Positions 23,846-32,204 of a stretch of 34,343 nt of DNA are shown in pieces. The stretch is from the NCBI GenBank assembly GCA_964525945.1, contig CAZGKX010000023.1:1-34343 (forward strand), given 5' to 3'. Position numbers and translations under genes: made by a program. The DNA comes from CAZGKX01 sp964525945. Its GTDB lineage: Bacteria > Pseudomonadota > Gammaproteobacteria > Legionellales > Legionellaceae. Position 1 is the stretch's first letter, and the number at the start of each line of letters is the position of its first letter. The notes below the pieces were generated by a model that was given only the letters and a program-made list of their open reading frames with translations, was not told the origin of the DNA and searched no databases.

Positions 23846-25012
23846 CTATTTAGACACAAATTCCTGGATCGTCATCACCAAACGTTTGATCAGTTCCTCG
23901 GTTTCTTGGTCGCTGAGAATGAGTGGTGGTAACAATCGAATAACCGATTCGGCTGTGACATTTAATAACAAGCCATGCTGCAGCGCGATTGCTTTTATGT
24001 CCTGGGCAGGTCTATCCAATTCCACACCAAGCATATAGCCTTTGCCCCGGATACCACGCACATTGGGGTGCTCTCCCAAGGCGCTGAGTAGTTTTTCTTT
24101 CAAAAACCCACCGTTTTTATGTACACGTTCGCACAATTTATCCCGTTCAATCACTTCCAACACGGTCAGCGCCGTTGCACACGCCAGTGGATTGCCGCCA
24201 AACGTTGAACCTTGATTGCCTGGTTTGAATAAATCGGAAGCGCGTTGGTTCATGAGGCAGGCACTGATGGGAACCCCATTGGCCAGCCCTTTGGCTGTGG
24301 TTAAAATGTCAGGTTTTACTTCGAGATCCATGTAAGCAAACAATGTCCCTGTACGACCATTGCCCGTTTGGACCTCATCAAAAATGAGCAACCAATCATG
24401 TTCTTTGCACACGGCCGCTAAACCGCGTAAATAGGCTTTGTCTGCAAGACGAATTCCACCTTCCCCTTGAATGGGCTCCAACATGATTGCCACCACGTCA
24501 TTGCGGTTGCTGGCGATGGTGCGAATGGCTTCGATATCATTAAAGGGCGCTCGAATAAAACCGGGAACAAACGGTTCAAAACCGGCTTGAACTTTGCGCG
24601 ATCCCGAAGCGGTTAATGTGGCCATGGTTCTGCCATGAAAGGCACCTTCCATGACGATCACGGAAGGTGTTTCTATGCCTTTTTTGTGGCCAAATAGTCT
24701 GGATAATTTGATGGCCGCTTCATTGGCCTCTGCGCCGGAGTTTGCAAAAAAAATCTGTTGCATGCCGGTTAATGTTGTTAGCTTTGAAGCGAGCAACTCT
24801 TGTTCTTTGATTAAAAATCCATTGGAAATGTGCAGTAATTTGGCAGCTTGCTGCTGGATGGTCTTTGTGACATCGGGATGGGCGTGCCCCAAACCACAAA
24901 CGCCTATACCACTAAAGGCATCCAGATAGGCTTTACCTTGTTCATCGAATAACCAAGCTCCTTGGCCATGGGTAAACGACATTGGCAACGGGTTATAGCA
25001 GGTAATGAATGA
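23846..25012 (-). CDS. argD: Acetylornithine/class III aminotransferase (ArgD-like), 5' end in gap
   Basis: This PLP-dependent class III aminotransferase most resembles acetylornithine aminotransferase of arginine synthesis. It begins at the gap as SFITCYNPLPMSFTHGQGAW and continues with YLDAFSGIGVCGLGHAHPD, ANSGAEANEAAIKLSR, GAFHGRTMATL, LEPIQGEGGIR, FDEVQTGNGRTG, TAKGLANGVPISACL (Schiff-base Lys) and QGSTFGGNPLACA. About 389 residues are visible, near the full family size of ~390-400, so only the first few codons are missing. Related acyl-ornithine or gamma-aminobutyrate transaminases cannot be excluded. The apparent in-frame fusion to sodB is produced by the 10 Ns at 25013-25022 and is not real. 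Confidence 0.9.
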   Translation of the reverse strand, partial: SFITCYNPLPMSFTHGQGAWLFDEQGKAYLDAFSGIGVCGLGHAHPDVTKTIQQQAAKLLHISNGFLIKEQELLASKLTTLTGMQQIFFANSGAEANEAAIKLSRLFGHKKGIETPSVIVMEGAFHGRTMATLTASGSRKVQAGFEPFVPGFIRAPFNDIEAIRTIASNRNDVVAIMLEPIQGEGGIRLADKAYLRGLAAVCKEHDWLLIFDEVQTGNGRTGTLFAYMDLEVKPDILTTAKGLANGVPISACLMNQRASDLFKPGNQGSTFGGNPLACATALTVLEVIERDKLCERVHKNGGFLKEKLLSALGEHPNVRGIRGKGYMLGVELDRPAQDIKAIALQHGLLLNVTAESVIRLLPPLILSDQETEELIKRLVMTIQEFVSK

Positions 25013-25022
25013 NNNNNNNNNN
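25013..25022. other. Assembly gap (10 N) between sodB and argD
   Basis: Ten Ns replace the last ~8 codons of sodB, the sodB-argD intergenic region and the argD start. The flanks show no shared overlap, so real sequence is missing. Because the padding happens to keep frame, it creates a false 602-aa sodB-argD fusion. Confidence 0.9.
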
Positions 25023-25579
25023 AAATCCCAATTGACCAATGCCCAGAACGCATTCAAATAATCGGGTCGAGCATTGCGATAATCAATGTAATAAGCATGT
25101 TCCCAAACATCGCATGTCAATAAAGCGGTTAAACCTTCGGTCATGGGTGTTGCGGCATTGCTTGTGCTGATGAGTTTTAAATGGCCTTGGCTGTCTTGAA
25201 CAAGCCATGCCCAACCGGAACCAAATGTGGTGATGGCCGTTTGAGTGAATTGTTCTTTGAAGGCCGCAAATGATCCGAACGCCTTGATAATGGCATCGCC
25301 TACCTGACCTTTGGGCTCACCGCCACCGTTGGGTGATAAGCAATGCCAGTAGAAGGTATGGTTCCATACTTGAGCCGCGTTGTTAAAAATACCGCCGGAT
25401 GATTTTTTTACAATGTCTTCCAAGGACATGGCTGCATAATCTGTGTCTGCTACTAGCTTGTTTAAATTGGTGACGTAGGTTTGATGGTGTTTACCATAAT
25501 GGTATTCAAGCGTTTCTTGCGATATATGAGGTGCTAAAGCATCCTTTGCATAGGGTAATGGGGGTAAAGTAAACGGCAT
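25023..25579 (-). CDS. sodB: Superoxide dismutase [Fe] (SodB), 3' end in gap
   Basis: SodB is the cytoplasmic iron superoxide dismutase. The 185 visible residues cover both domains: MPFTLPPLPYAKDALAPHIS, the first His ligand region EYHYGKHHQTYV, NNAAQVWNHTFYWHCLSP (second His), and CDVWEHAYYIDYRNARPDYL (Asp and His ligands). It breaks off at ALVNWD, about eight residues before the usual end (...NWDFVAANF). The AAQVWNHTFYW segment fits Fe- rather than Mn-specific enzymes. The start is ATG 25577-25579 with AAGGAG eight bases upstream. A good promoter lies about 30 nt upstream, divergent from grxD-ahpC; this places superoxide, glutaredoxin and peroxide functions together. Confidence 0.96.
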
Positions 25580-25608
25580 GAACGATCTCCTTAAGTATTG
25601 AACCATCC

Positions 25609-25636
25609 AGTGTAGCAGGATGCATAACATTTTCAA
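25609..25636 (-). promoter_or_regulatory. Promoter for sodB
   Basis: On the minus strand TTGAAA (25631-25636), a 16-nt spacer and TACACT (25609-25614) would start transcription near 25602, about 23 nt before the sodB ATG. Confidence 0.5.
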
Positions 25637-25665
25637 TTCTAACCGGAGAAGCAAGGCCAGCCCAG

Positions 25666-25694
25666 TTGCAATTTGGTCTGAATTTCGCCATAAT
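25666..25694 (+). promoter_or_regulatory. Promoter for grxD-ahpC
   Basis: TTGCAA (25666-25671), a 17-nt spacer and CATAAT (25689-25694, five of six) give a start near 25701, about 25 nt before the grxD GTG. It is back to back with the sodB promoter, about 30 nt apart. Confidence 0.5.
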
Positions 25695-25725
25695 GAGGGT
25701 TTGTGATAATGATTAAAGGTGCGTT

Positions 25726-26043
25726 GTGGAAACTATTGAAAAAATTAAGAAACAAATTGAAGACAATGCTATTTTATTGTACATGAAAGGCAGCCCTAAA
25801 AAGCCACAATGTGGTTTTTCTGCGCGTGCGGTGCAATGCATTGATGCCTGCGGTGTCGATTTTGCCTACGTTGATGTCTTGGCAAATCCTGATATTCGAC
25901 AATCATTGCCGCAATACGCTGATTGGCCTACTTTTCCTCAGTTATATGTGAAAGGTGTATTGGTCGGTGGTTCCGACATTATTGCTGAAATGTACGAGCA
26001 AGGTGAGTTAGAGCACTTGCTGCGGGAAGCTGCTACGGTATAA
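25726..26043 (+). CDS. grxD: Monothiol glutaredoxin GrxD
   Basis: This 105-aa CGFS-type glutaredoxin binds a bridging [2Fe-2S] cluster with glutathione and works in Fe-S cluster transfer and iron handling. The active-site CGFS begins at Cys29 (KKPQCGFSARAV). WPTFPQLYVKGVLVGGSDI is the glutathione-binding cis-Pro region, and the family's N-terminus (IEKIKKQIEDNAILLYMKGS) is complete. The start is GTG 25726, with AAAGGTG upstream. ahpC follows 32 nt later in the same direction. The divergent neighbour is sodB; a comparable glutaredoxin-peroxiredoxin-SOD neighbourhood exists in Legionella, as I recall. Confidence 0.96.
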   Translation: METIEKIKKQIEDNAILLYMKGSPKKPQCGFSARAVQCIDACGVDFAYVDVLANPDIRQSLPQYADWPTFPQLYVKGVLVGGSDIIAEMYEQGELEHLLREAATV

Positions 26044-26075
26044 ACTTATTAAGACGATATTTAATGGAGATAGCA

Positions 26076-26681
26076 ATGAGTGTCTTAGTTGGGCGTAAAG
26101 CGCCAGATTTTACCGTTCCTGCCGTACTTGGTAATGGTGAAATCGTTGATAAATTTAATTTGCATGACAGCATCCGGGATAAGTTTGGTTTGATTTTTTT
26201 CTACCCGTTGGATTTCACCTTTGTTTGTCCTTCTGAATTACTGGCTTTAAACCATCGCATGGACGAATTTACACAACGCGGTGTTGAAGTTATTGCAGTT
26301 TCAATTGATTCTCATTTTACCCACAATGCTTACCGTAACACGGCAGTGCAAAATGGTGGTATTGGTCCCGTCAAATACACCATGGCCGCTGACATGACGC
26401 ATGCGATTTGCCAGGCATATGGCGTAGAGCATCCTGTTGCTGGTGTGGCCTTCCGTGGTGCTTTTGTGATCGATGCAAAAGGCATGGTTCGCTCACAAAT
26501 CGTCAATGATTTACCGATTGGCCGCAACATTGATGAATTAGTGCGCATCATTGATGCCGTGCAATTTTTTGAAGAAAGCGGGGAAGTTTGCCCTGCTGGC
26601 TGGCAAAAAGGACAAGCAGGTATGAAAGCATCGCCTAAAGGGGTTGCAGAATACCTGGCCGAACACTCTGATTCTTTGTAA
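26076..26681 (+). CDS. ahpC: 2-Cys peroxiredoxin (AhpC/TSA family)
   Basis: This typical 2-Cys peroxiredoxin (201 aa) reduces hydrogen peroxide and organic hydroperoxides in the cytoplasm. The peroxidatic Cys51 lies in DFTFVCPSELLAL and the resolving Cys172 in GEVCPAGWQKGQ. GRKAPDFTVPAV, the N-terminal family segment, is intact. The longer VCPAGW tail places it in the AhpC1/Prx1-like group rather than the E. coli AhpC type; its reductant (AhpD or thioredoxin) is not encoded in the window. ATG 26076 is chosen because GGAG lies six bases upstream; an earlier ATG at 26064 has no RBS. It ends before a hairpin repeat shared with convergent rnt. Confidence 0.95.
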   Translation: MSVLVGRKAPDFTVPAVLGNGEIVDKFNLHDSIRDKFGLIFFYPLDFTFVCPSELLALNHRMDEFTQRGVEVIAVSIDSHFTHNAYRNTAVQNGGIGPVKYTMAADMTHAICQAYGVEHPVAGVAFRGAFVIDAKGMVRSQIVNDLPIGRNIDELVRIIDAVQFFEESGEVCPAGWQKGQAGMKASPKGVAEYLAEHSDSL

Positions 26682-26691
26682 GCAACATTAA

Positions 26692-26723
26692 ACCGAGCCA
26701 CGATTTTACGGTCGCGGCTCGGT
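26692..26723. repeat. Hairpin repeat at the ahpC/rnt junction (copy 2 of the 17-bp element)
   Basis: ACCGAGCC (26692-26699) pairs with GGCTCGGT (26716-26723), with a further CGA/TCG pair inside after one mismatch. The right half includes the 17-bp sequence also found at 2357-2373. It sits exactly between convergent ahpC and rnt. It may act as a bidirectional terminator, although no T tract follows on either side. Confidence 0.65.
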
Positions 26724-26726
26724 AAT

Positions 26727-27332
26727 TCACTGGCAATCCTGCCAATGGTTAACCATCAAACAAAACAATTCTGCCGTTTTTTCAGCGTCGTATATTGCTG
26801 AATGCGCTTCCTTTGCATCAAATGGAATTTTCGCGGCGCTCATTGCTTTTGCTAAGACCGTTTGTCCATACATAAAGCCTGCCAAAGTTGCCGTATCAAA
26901 ACAAGTGAAATCATGGAATGGTGATTTAACACCGGTTCGCTCCACAGCGGCTTTTACAAACAATAAATCAAACCACGCATTATGCCCCACTAAAACAGCG
27001 CGTTGGCAATTATGTTGTTTTAAAGCCTGTTTGATGGGTAGAAACAAACGCTCCAATGCCAATTTCTCATCAATCGCGAAGCGTAGCGGTTGGAATGGAT
27101 CAATTTGATTAAACGCCAGTGATTTTGGATCAAGAACAGCGTGTTCAAACGGTAAAATATGTTCAAAAAAACGAGTTTTTGGAAAAAAATACCCGGCTTC
27201 ATCCACATCCAGCAACACCACGCACATTTCCAACAAGGCATTGTTTTGTGGATCAACGCCTGCTGTTTCTACATCGACAACAACCGGTAAAAATCCGCGG
27301 AATCTGTCTTTGATCGATTTAGTTGGGGGCAT
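26727..27332 (-). CDS. rnt: Ribonuclease T
   Basis: RNase T is a DEDDh 3'-5' exoribonuclease that trims tRNA and other stable RNAs. The 201-aa protein contains DRFRGFLPVVVDVETAGVD (Exo I with Asp/Glu), AFNQIDPFQP, the Exo II segment VLVGHNAWFDLLF, CFDTATLAGFMYGQTVLAKA, and Exo III with HSAIYDAEKTAELF (His and Asp). ATG 27332 is chosen because GGAG lies five bases upstream. A longer frame adds residues not seen in the family. Its first 14 nt overlap the end of pyrC, implying co-transcription and coupling, a pyrC-rnt order known in other gammaproteobacteria. Confidence 0.95.
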   Translation of the reverse strand: MPPTKSIKDRFRGFLPVVVDVETAGVDPQNNALLEMCVVLLDVDEAGYFFPKTRFFEHILPFEHAVLDPKSLAFNQIDPFQPLRFAIDEKLALERLFLPIKQALKQHNCQRAVLVGHNAWFDLLFVKAAVERTGVKSPFHDFTCFDTATLAGFMYGQTVLAKAMSAAKIPFDAKEAHSAIYDAEKTAELFCLMVNHWQDCQ

Positions 27333-28353
27333 GTACACTCCACTCCAGAACGCTGCCGGCAGCCAAGGGGATGACCTTGTCATCACCGAGAGGTAATGAC
27401 GAAGGGATCATTTGTGGTTTTTTAATGAGCTCTATGGTTTGTTCTGTTAGCGGCAACTGGTAAAAATTGGCGCCATAACCACTCATAAAATCATTCAACC
27501 TGTTTAATTGTCCAAAGCCATCAAACAATTGTGCGTACATCGCCAAGGCATATGGGGCGGAATAAATCCCTGCGCATCCACACGCGCTTTCTTTTTGCGA
27601 TTGTGGATGGGGGGCGCTGTCTGTTCCAGCAAAAAATTTACCATTGCCACTCATTGCCGCCTGCTGCAAGGCCTTTTGATCCAACTCGTGCTTTAAAATG
27701 GGTAAACAATAATAATGAGGTTTGATGCCACCGGCGAGCAATTGGTTGCGGTTAAACATCAAATGATGGGGTGTTATCGTTGCCGCCAGCGTGTGGGGAG
27801 CATTCATTACAAAATCAACTGCAGCTCGGGTGGAGATGTGCTCAAGGACGATACGCAGTTGAGGGAAATTTTGAATCAGTGGGCGTAAATGCTCCTCAAT
27901 GAATAAGGTTTCGCGTTCAAAAATATCCCCGTGTGTGACTTCTCCATGGATTTGCAGCACCAGGTTATTGTTTTGCATGGCTTCAAACAATGGATAGAGT
28001 GCTTTAATGGATTGGGCGCCTTGTGCGGAGTTTGTGGTTGCGCCGGCAGGGTAAAGTTTTGCACCAAGAATATAAGGATACTGCGTTGCTTGCAGTAATT
28101 CCTCTGGTGTCACCGTTTCATTTAAATAAAACGATAAATAAGGGGTAAAATTAGCGGAGTCATTCACCTGTCTTAATATGCGCTGGTGATAATTTACAAG
28201 GCTGCTTAATGTTGTTAACGGTGGTTGTAAATTGGGCATGATCAACGCCCGAGCAAAATGCTTGGCGGTGGCTGGAACAGTGTCTTGCAAGAGGAGATGA
28301 TCCCGTAAATGAACATGCCAATCGTCTGGACGGCGTAAGGTTAGGGTTGACAC
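27319..28353 (-). CDS. pyrC: Dihydroorotase (PyrC)
   Basis: PyrC catalyses cyclisation of carbamoyl-aspartate to dihydroorotate in pyrimidine synthesis. The 344-aa protein is the class II (E. coli PyrC) type: RRPDDWHVHLRD holds the first two His ligands, ILGAKLYPAGATTNS the carboxylated Lys, LQIHGEVTHGD and VLEHISTRAAV the other His ligands, and AGTDSAPHPQSQKE the catalytic Asp. The start is GTG 28353, with TTAGGT about ten bases upstream. No ATG precedes the conserved N-terminus. rnt overlaps the 3' end by 14 nt. Confidence 0.96.
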   Translation of the reverse strand: MSTLTLRRPDDWHVHLRDHLLLQDTVPATAKHFARALIMPNLQPPLTTLSSLVNYHQRILRQVNDSANFTPYLSFYLNETVTPEELLQATQYPYILGAKLYPAGATTNSAQGAQSIKALYPLFEAMQNNNLVLQIHGEVTHGDIFERETLFIEEHLRPLIQNFPQLRIVLEHISTRAAVDFVMNAPHTLAATITPHHLMFNRNQLLAGGIKPHYYCLPILKHELDQKALQQAAMSGNGKFFAGTDSAPHPQSQKESACGCAGIYSAPYALAMYAQLFDGFGQLNRLNDFMSGYGANFYQLPLTEQTIELIKKPQMIPSSLPLGDDKVIPLAAGSVLEWSVHAPN

Positions 28354-28465
28354 AAATAAAGTACCTAAAAGATGTTAAAAAAACACAAGAATAGCATGTT
28401 TTTGGTTCAATTTTGCTATGTAAAATATGAATATTTCGACGTCAAAGGTTTTTTTTCTGAAAGAC

Positions 28466-28494
28466 TTGACAGAATTAAAATATCTAATAATTAT
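28466..28494 (+). promoter_or_regulatory. Upstream MOMP promoter P1
   Basis: A perfect TTGACA (28466-28471) is followed after 17 nt by AATTAT (28489-28494, four of six) in an A/T-rich tract. If used, it would give a leader of over 200 nt before the outer membrane protein start. The 358-nt pyrC-MOMP gap holds no gene; P1, P2 and the leader account for most of it. Confidence 0.4.
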
Positions 28495-28574
28495 ATGCTT
28501 GTTCATCCATGTGCATCATGAGTAAGCATAAGTCTGTGTTAAATTAGTGTTGTTGTGATTTTACAGCATTATGG

Positions 28575-28603
28575 TTGACACTGAGGAATTGAGGCTAGAT
28601 AAT
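28575..28603 (+). promoter_or_regulatory. Strong MOMP promoter P2
   Basis: TTGACA (28575-28580), a 17-nt spacer and GATAAT (28598-28603, five of six) form the closest match to a consensus sigma-70 promoter in the window. Transcription would begin near 28610, leaving a ~100-nt leader that contains the inverted pair GTACG/CGTAC (near 28612 and 28641) before a GGAG ribosome-binding site. Confidence 0.7.
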
Positions 28604-28711
28604 CGTTTCAAGTACGTTTTCGGACTTAGAGCGATGATGCGTACGAGAGTCAAATGCTGAATTGTAGCTTTAAGAAAAACGGAAATTTAATAATAAAAAG
28701 TGGAGAGATAT

Positions 28712-29713
28712 ATGTTAAATCTGAAAAAAACAGCAGTAGCTGTTCTTGCTCTTGGAAGCAGTGCAGCATTCGCTGGTTCCATGGGACCTGTATGCAGTGC
28801 TGTTAACGTTACTGTTCCTTGCGAAGCAACAGCTTGGGAATTCGGTGGTAAAGCGTTGTATTTAGAGCCTAGCTTAAGCAGTGGTTTTGCGTCTCAACGA
28901 ACAATTTCGCCTGCTGGCGTTCCTTCGCATGCTCATGGCATAAACCCACAATACAACTGGGGTTTTATGATTGAAGGCGCATACCACTTCAATACAGGCA
29001 ATGACATTAACCTGAACTGGTATCATTTAAGCAAATCAAACAGCCATACTCGTCCAGGTGGCGCGTTAACTCCAATCAGCGTTGGCCCCTTAGGTCTTAT
29101 TGAAATTGAACATGGTCCTTCTTCATTGAGCATTGATCCCCATTGGGATGCTGTTAACTTAGAATTTGGTCAGCATGTTGATTTTGGTGAAAACAAAAGC
29201 ATTCGTTTCCATGGTGGTGCGCAATACGCTCGTATAACAAACACGTCTACACATGCTGCTATTGACGGTATCGAAGCGGTTACTCCTTTTGGAACATTAG
29301 CAGGTGTTTACGAGCACTCTGGTTCATTCAACCCATCATACAATGGCTTTGGTCCTCGTTTAGGCGCAGATATGGCTTACGATTGGGGCAATGGCTTAGG
29401 TATCTACGCGAATGGCGCAGCTGCACTTTTAGCAGGAAGCAGCAAGTACAATTCAAGCTATGCTGATTCTCTAGGCAATGCTATCGCAGTGAGTGGTTCT
29501 AAAACATCAATCGTTCCTGAGTTAGAAGCCAAATTAGGTGCAACTTATACTTATGCTATGGCACAAGGCGATTTGACGTTGGATGCTGGTTGGATGTGGG
29601 TTAACTACTTCAACGTTCATCAAAATCACCAAATTGGTGCAGATGGCGCAGACAGCGACTTCGGTTTACAAGGTCCTTTCATTGGTTTGAAATGGCTAGG
29701 AAACGTTGCTTAA
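28712..29713 (+). CDS. Legionella-type major outer membrane protein (MOMP family)
   Basis: The 333-aa protein has a signal peptide (MLNLKKTAVAVLALGSSAAFA), then GSMGPVCSAVNVTVPCEATA with two Cys and GGKALYLEPSLSSGF. A beta-barrel of alternating strands follows and ends in QGPFIGLKWLGNVA. This matches the Legionella_OMP family (PF05150), a porin of the outer membrane that in L. pneumophila is disulfide-linked and binds complement. Gene copy number in Legionella is often several. ATG 28712 has GGAG seven bases upstream; GTG 28700 is less likely. The strong promoters and terminator suggest high, monocistronic expression. Confidence 0.93.
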   Translation: MLNLKKTAVAVLALGSSAAFAGSMGPVCSAVNVTVPCEATAWEFGGKALYLEPSLSSGFASQRTISPAGVPSHAHGINPQYNWGFMIEGAYHFNTGNDINLNWYHLSKSNSHTRPGGALTPISVGPLGLIEIEHGPSSLSIDPHWDAVNLEFGQHVDFGENKSIRFHGGAQYARITNTSTHAAIDGIEAVTPFGTLAGVYEHSGSFNPSYNGFGPRLGADMAYDWGNGLGIYANGAAALLAGSSKYNSSYADSLGNAIAVSGSKTSIVPELEAKLGATYTYAMAQGDLTLDAGWMWVNYFNVHQNHQIGADGADSDFGLQGPFIGLKWLGNVA

Positions 29714-29732
29714 TACACGTTTGTAATCCCTT

Positions 29733-29762
29733 AAAAAACCCATCGCTGCGATGGGTTTTTTT
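29733..29762 (+). terminator. Intrinsic terminator after the MOMP gene
   Basis: CCCATCG (29739-29745) and CGATGGG (29749-29755) form the core stem with a 3-nt loop. Six A upstream (29733-29738) pair with the following T tract (29756-29762). It is a very strong rho-independent terminator and, by symmetry, could act in both directions. Confidence 0.95.
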
Positions 29763-29922
29763 ATAAATTTCAAAAATACTCAGTAACTGTCTTTGTTTTA
29801 ATTTTCTGTGAATTTTCCTCTCATAAAATTGTGAAATATGATCATCTAAAGTATGGTCAGTTTAATCCATGCGCTGTATAATCCGCCAAAAAAGTAAAAA
29901 ATATAGCCAGGAGGTTGGTTGC

Positions 29923-31556
29923 ATGAAACATATCGCTCTCATTCTGTTCACAGCGAGCTTGTTAAACTCATCATTTGTTTTCGCTAGTGACGCTGAGTTG
30001 CAAAAAGAAATGCAACATTTACAAGAACAATCCCGAGCCTTGCAAGCACAACTTAACCGTTTGCAAGCACAATTGGCCAAGCAGCAACAAGCACCTGCTC
30101 AAACAGCTCCANNNNNNNNNNAAAACCAAAGAAAGTGACCAAACGAGCAAAACCCATTGCAGGGAGGGGGCAAGCTCAAAACACACCGAAAAGATTGCAT
30201 CCCCAGTTAACACCTTTTCATACCAGTTCTGTAAGCATCAATGCCCCAGATGCTGATCCTGAATCACTGGAATTTTACCCAACGGCGTTGGTTGCTGATA
30301 ACCATGTCGTGACGTATATTGCAGGTACTCCCGTGGTGACGTCCCCTTATTTAGGCAGTCGCCCTGCATTTGATGGTTCCGATTATATTGTCAATATTTC
30401 CAGTATTAACCGCGATATTCGCTTGATGCAACAGCGTCGCAGTTTGTACCGCGCTTATGAAAAAATTGGTTATCCTGTTCCTAAAATGCCAATCATTGCG
30501 TTAAGTGGTAAAGCTGAACCTATAGGTATCTTGGGCCAACCCTACATGGGAGAATCGCGTGGCGATTGGACGTTGGGTTCAAATGAGTTGGACGTAGCCG
30601 CTTTGCTCAATGATAAAGTTGAAGCGTATATGTCATTGGCTTATGATGCCGCACCCCCTTCCGTAGGTGGGCAACGTGTGGCAAATTCGGCGTTGGCGTT
30701 GAACATGGGGTTTGTCAATATTGGTGACCTCGATGAATCACCTTATTATGTGACAGCAGGGCAATTGTTCGCACCGTTTGGACGTTATTCAACATCGATG
30801 GTCAGTGCCACTTTGCCCATGCGTTTGACGCGCACAAAATCCCGTCCTGTTATTTTTGGCTATAAATCTCAAAAAGAAAGTGGGCTTTTTGCCGCGGTTT
30901 ACGGTTTTAGGAGTGATACCACAGAAGGCAATTCGGCTGTCGGTGGTGTAAATGCAGGTTATATTTTAGATGTTCTTGATGGTACCGGTGAAATCGGTGC
31001 CAGTTATATCAGTTCGATCAATGATTCAGGCGGCATGCAATTTTCAGGCTCTACCCCCGGGTTAAATGTGGGGAATTTTGGTGGATTTGCTTCACCCACC
31101 AACGGTTCTGAAGATGTGCATAAAGTTCCTGCTGTCGGTGTTCATGCCAGCATAAGCTATGATCGTTATAATTTAACAGCTGAATGGGTGGGTGCTGCCA
31201 GCCGTTTTCATGCCGAAGATTTAAGTTTCAATGGCAAGGGAGCTCTTCCGCAAGCGGTGCAGGTTGAAGGCGGTGTAACATTTATGGCGTTTAGTCGACC
31301 ATCGTCGTTTGCTTTGGGTTACCAATGGTCTCAAGATACATTGGCATTAAACCTTCCACAACATCGTATCAGCGGTGTGTTTAATATTTCTATCTGGAAA
31401 GACACTGTAGAAAGTTTAGAATACCGTCATGACATTGATTTTAATAGAAATCAATACGCCAATGGCATCGCTCCCGTCGGTTTCACCAACGCTAATACCG
31501 TAGGAACAGGTGGTGCCGCTGATACCTTATTGGCGCAAATTGGCGTTTATTTCTAA
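29923..31556 (+). CDS. lbtU: LbtU-family siderophore porin, frame broken by a 10-N gap
   Basis: This is one gene read in two frames because of Ns at 30112-30121. The first part has a signal peptide (MKHIALILFTASLLNSSFVFA) and a coiled coil (AELQKEMQHLQEQSRALQAQ, then LNRLQAQLAKQQQ). The second part resumes as KPKKVTKRAKP and contains SPYLGSRPAFDGSDYIVNIS, SINRDIRLMQQRR and a long beta-barrel ending in AQIGVYF. This matches the LbtU family, the outer-membrane receptor for legiobactin in Legionella: a 16-strand-type porin with a periplasmic coiled coil rather than a TonB-dependent plug. Removing the Ns plus one duplicated A (11 nt) restores a continuous frame (QTAPKPKKVTK). I therefore call it intact. 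AGGAGG precedes ATG 29923 by eight bases. Confidence 0.9.
30112..30121. other. Assembly gap (10 N) in lbtU
   Basis: Ten Ns inside a Pro/Gln/Lys-rich linker. The frames on either side differ in the way expected if 11 nt (10 N plus one repeated A) were inserted. Confidence 0.85.
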
Positions 31557-31618
31557 AGAAGTCGTTTTTCGGGTGGCTATGCTTTATGATAAGAGCGTGT
31601 ATTCAATAAGGGTTTATT

Positions 31619-32185
31619 ATGTCAATCAAAGCAGATCGATGGATAGAACAAATGGCCTTGGAACATGGCATGATTTCGCCATTTGAGCCACGCCAAGTTC
31701 GAGAAAATGACACGGGAAAAATCATTTCGTATGGTGTTTCCAGTTATGGTTACGATGTACGGTGCTCGAATGAATTCAAGATTTTTACCAACATCAACTC
31801 AGCAATTGTTGATCCAAAATCTTTTGATGCAAATAGTTTTGTCGACGTTCAGTCGGATGTTTGTATTATCCCACCTAATTCGTTTGCCTTGGCGCGTACC
31901 GTAGAATACTTTCGCATTCCTCGCAATGTCTTGACCATTTGCTTGGGCAAATCCACTTACGCACGTTGCGGTATTATTGTTAATGTGACGCCTTTGGAGC
32001 CCGAATGGGAAGGTCATGTCACGTTAGAGTTCTCTAACACAACCACGCTACCTGCTAAAATTTATGCCAATGAAGGGGTTGCCCAAATGATATTTTTAGA
32101 GGGAACCGAGGTGTGTTCGGTGTCATACCGTGATCGAGGCGGTAAATACCAAGGCCAACAAGGCGTTACTTTACCCCGTACTTGA
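31619..32185 (+). CDS. dcd: dCTP deaminase
   Basis: Dcd deaminates dCTP to dUTP, the main route to dUMP and thymidylate in gammaproteobacteria. The 188-aa homotrimeric enzyme is full length. ISYGVSSYGYDVRCSNEFK is the N-terminal family segment, ICLGKSTYARCGIIVNVTPLEPEWEGHVTLEFSN contains the nucleotide-binding Ser/Arg and the catalytic Glu, and YQGQQGVTLPRT is the conserved C-terminus. AAGGG lies six to seven bases before ATG 31619. A TATGAT box (31585-31590) precedes it without a good -35. It is convergent with ihfB, 19 nt apart. Confidence 0.97.
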   Translation: MSIKADRWIEQMALEHGMISPFEPRQVRENDTGKIISYGVSSYGYDVRCSNEFKIFTNINSAIVDPKSFDANSFVDVQSDVCIIPPNSFALARTVEYFRIPRNVLTICLGKSTYARCGIIVNVTPLEPEWEGHVTLEFSNTTTLPAKIYANEGVAQMIFLEGTEVCSVSYRDRGGKYQGQQGVTLPRT

Positions 32186-32204
32186 GTTTGGGTTTGTTTT
32201 CCGG

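Noticed and set aside
23846..25654. A 602-aa fusion of superoxide dismutase and class III aminotransferase
   Set aside because: The join runs through ten Ns. Both halves match complete families near their own ends, and sodB has its own RBS and promoter. The fusion is a padding artefact.
30135..31556. A separate porin gene starting with GTG at 30135
   Set aside because: It would lack a signal peptide. The upstream frame supplies one plus the LbtU coiled coil, and the shift is explained by the N padding.
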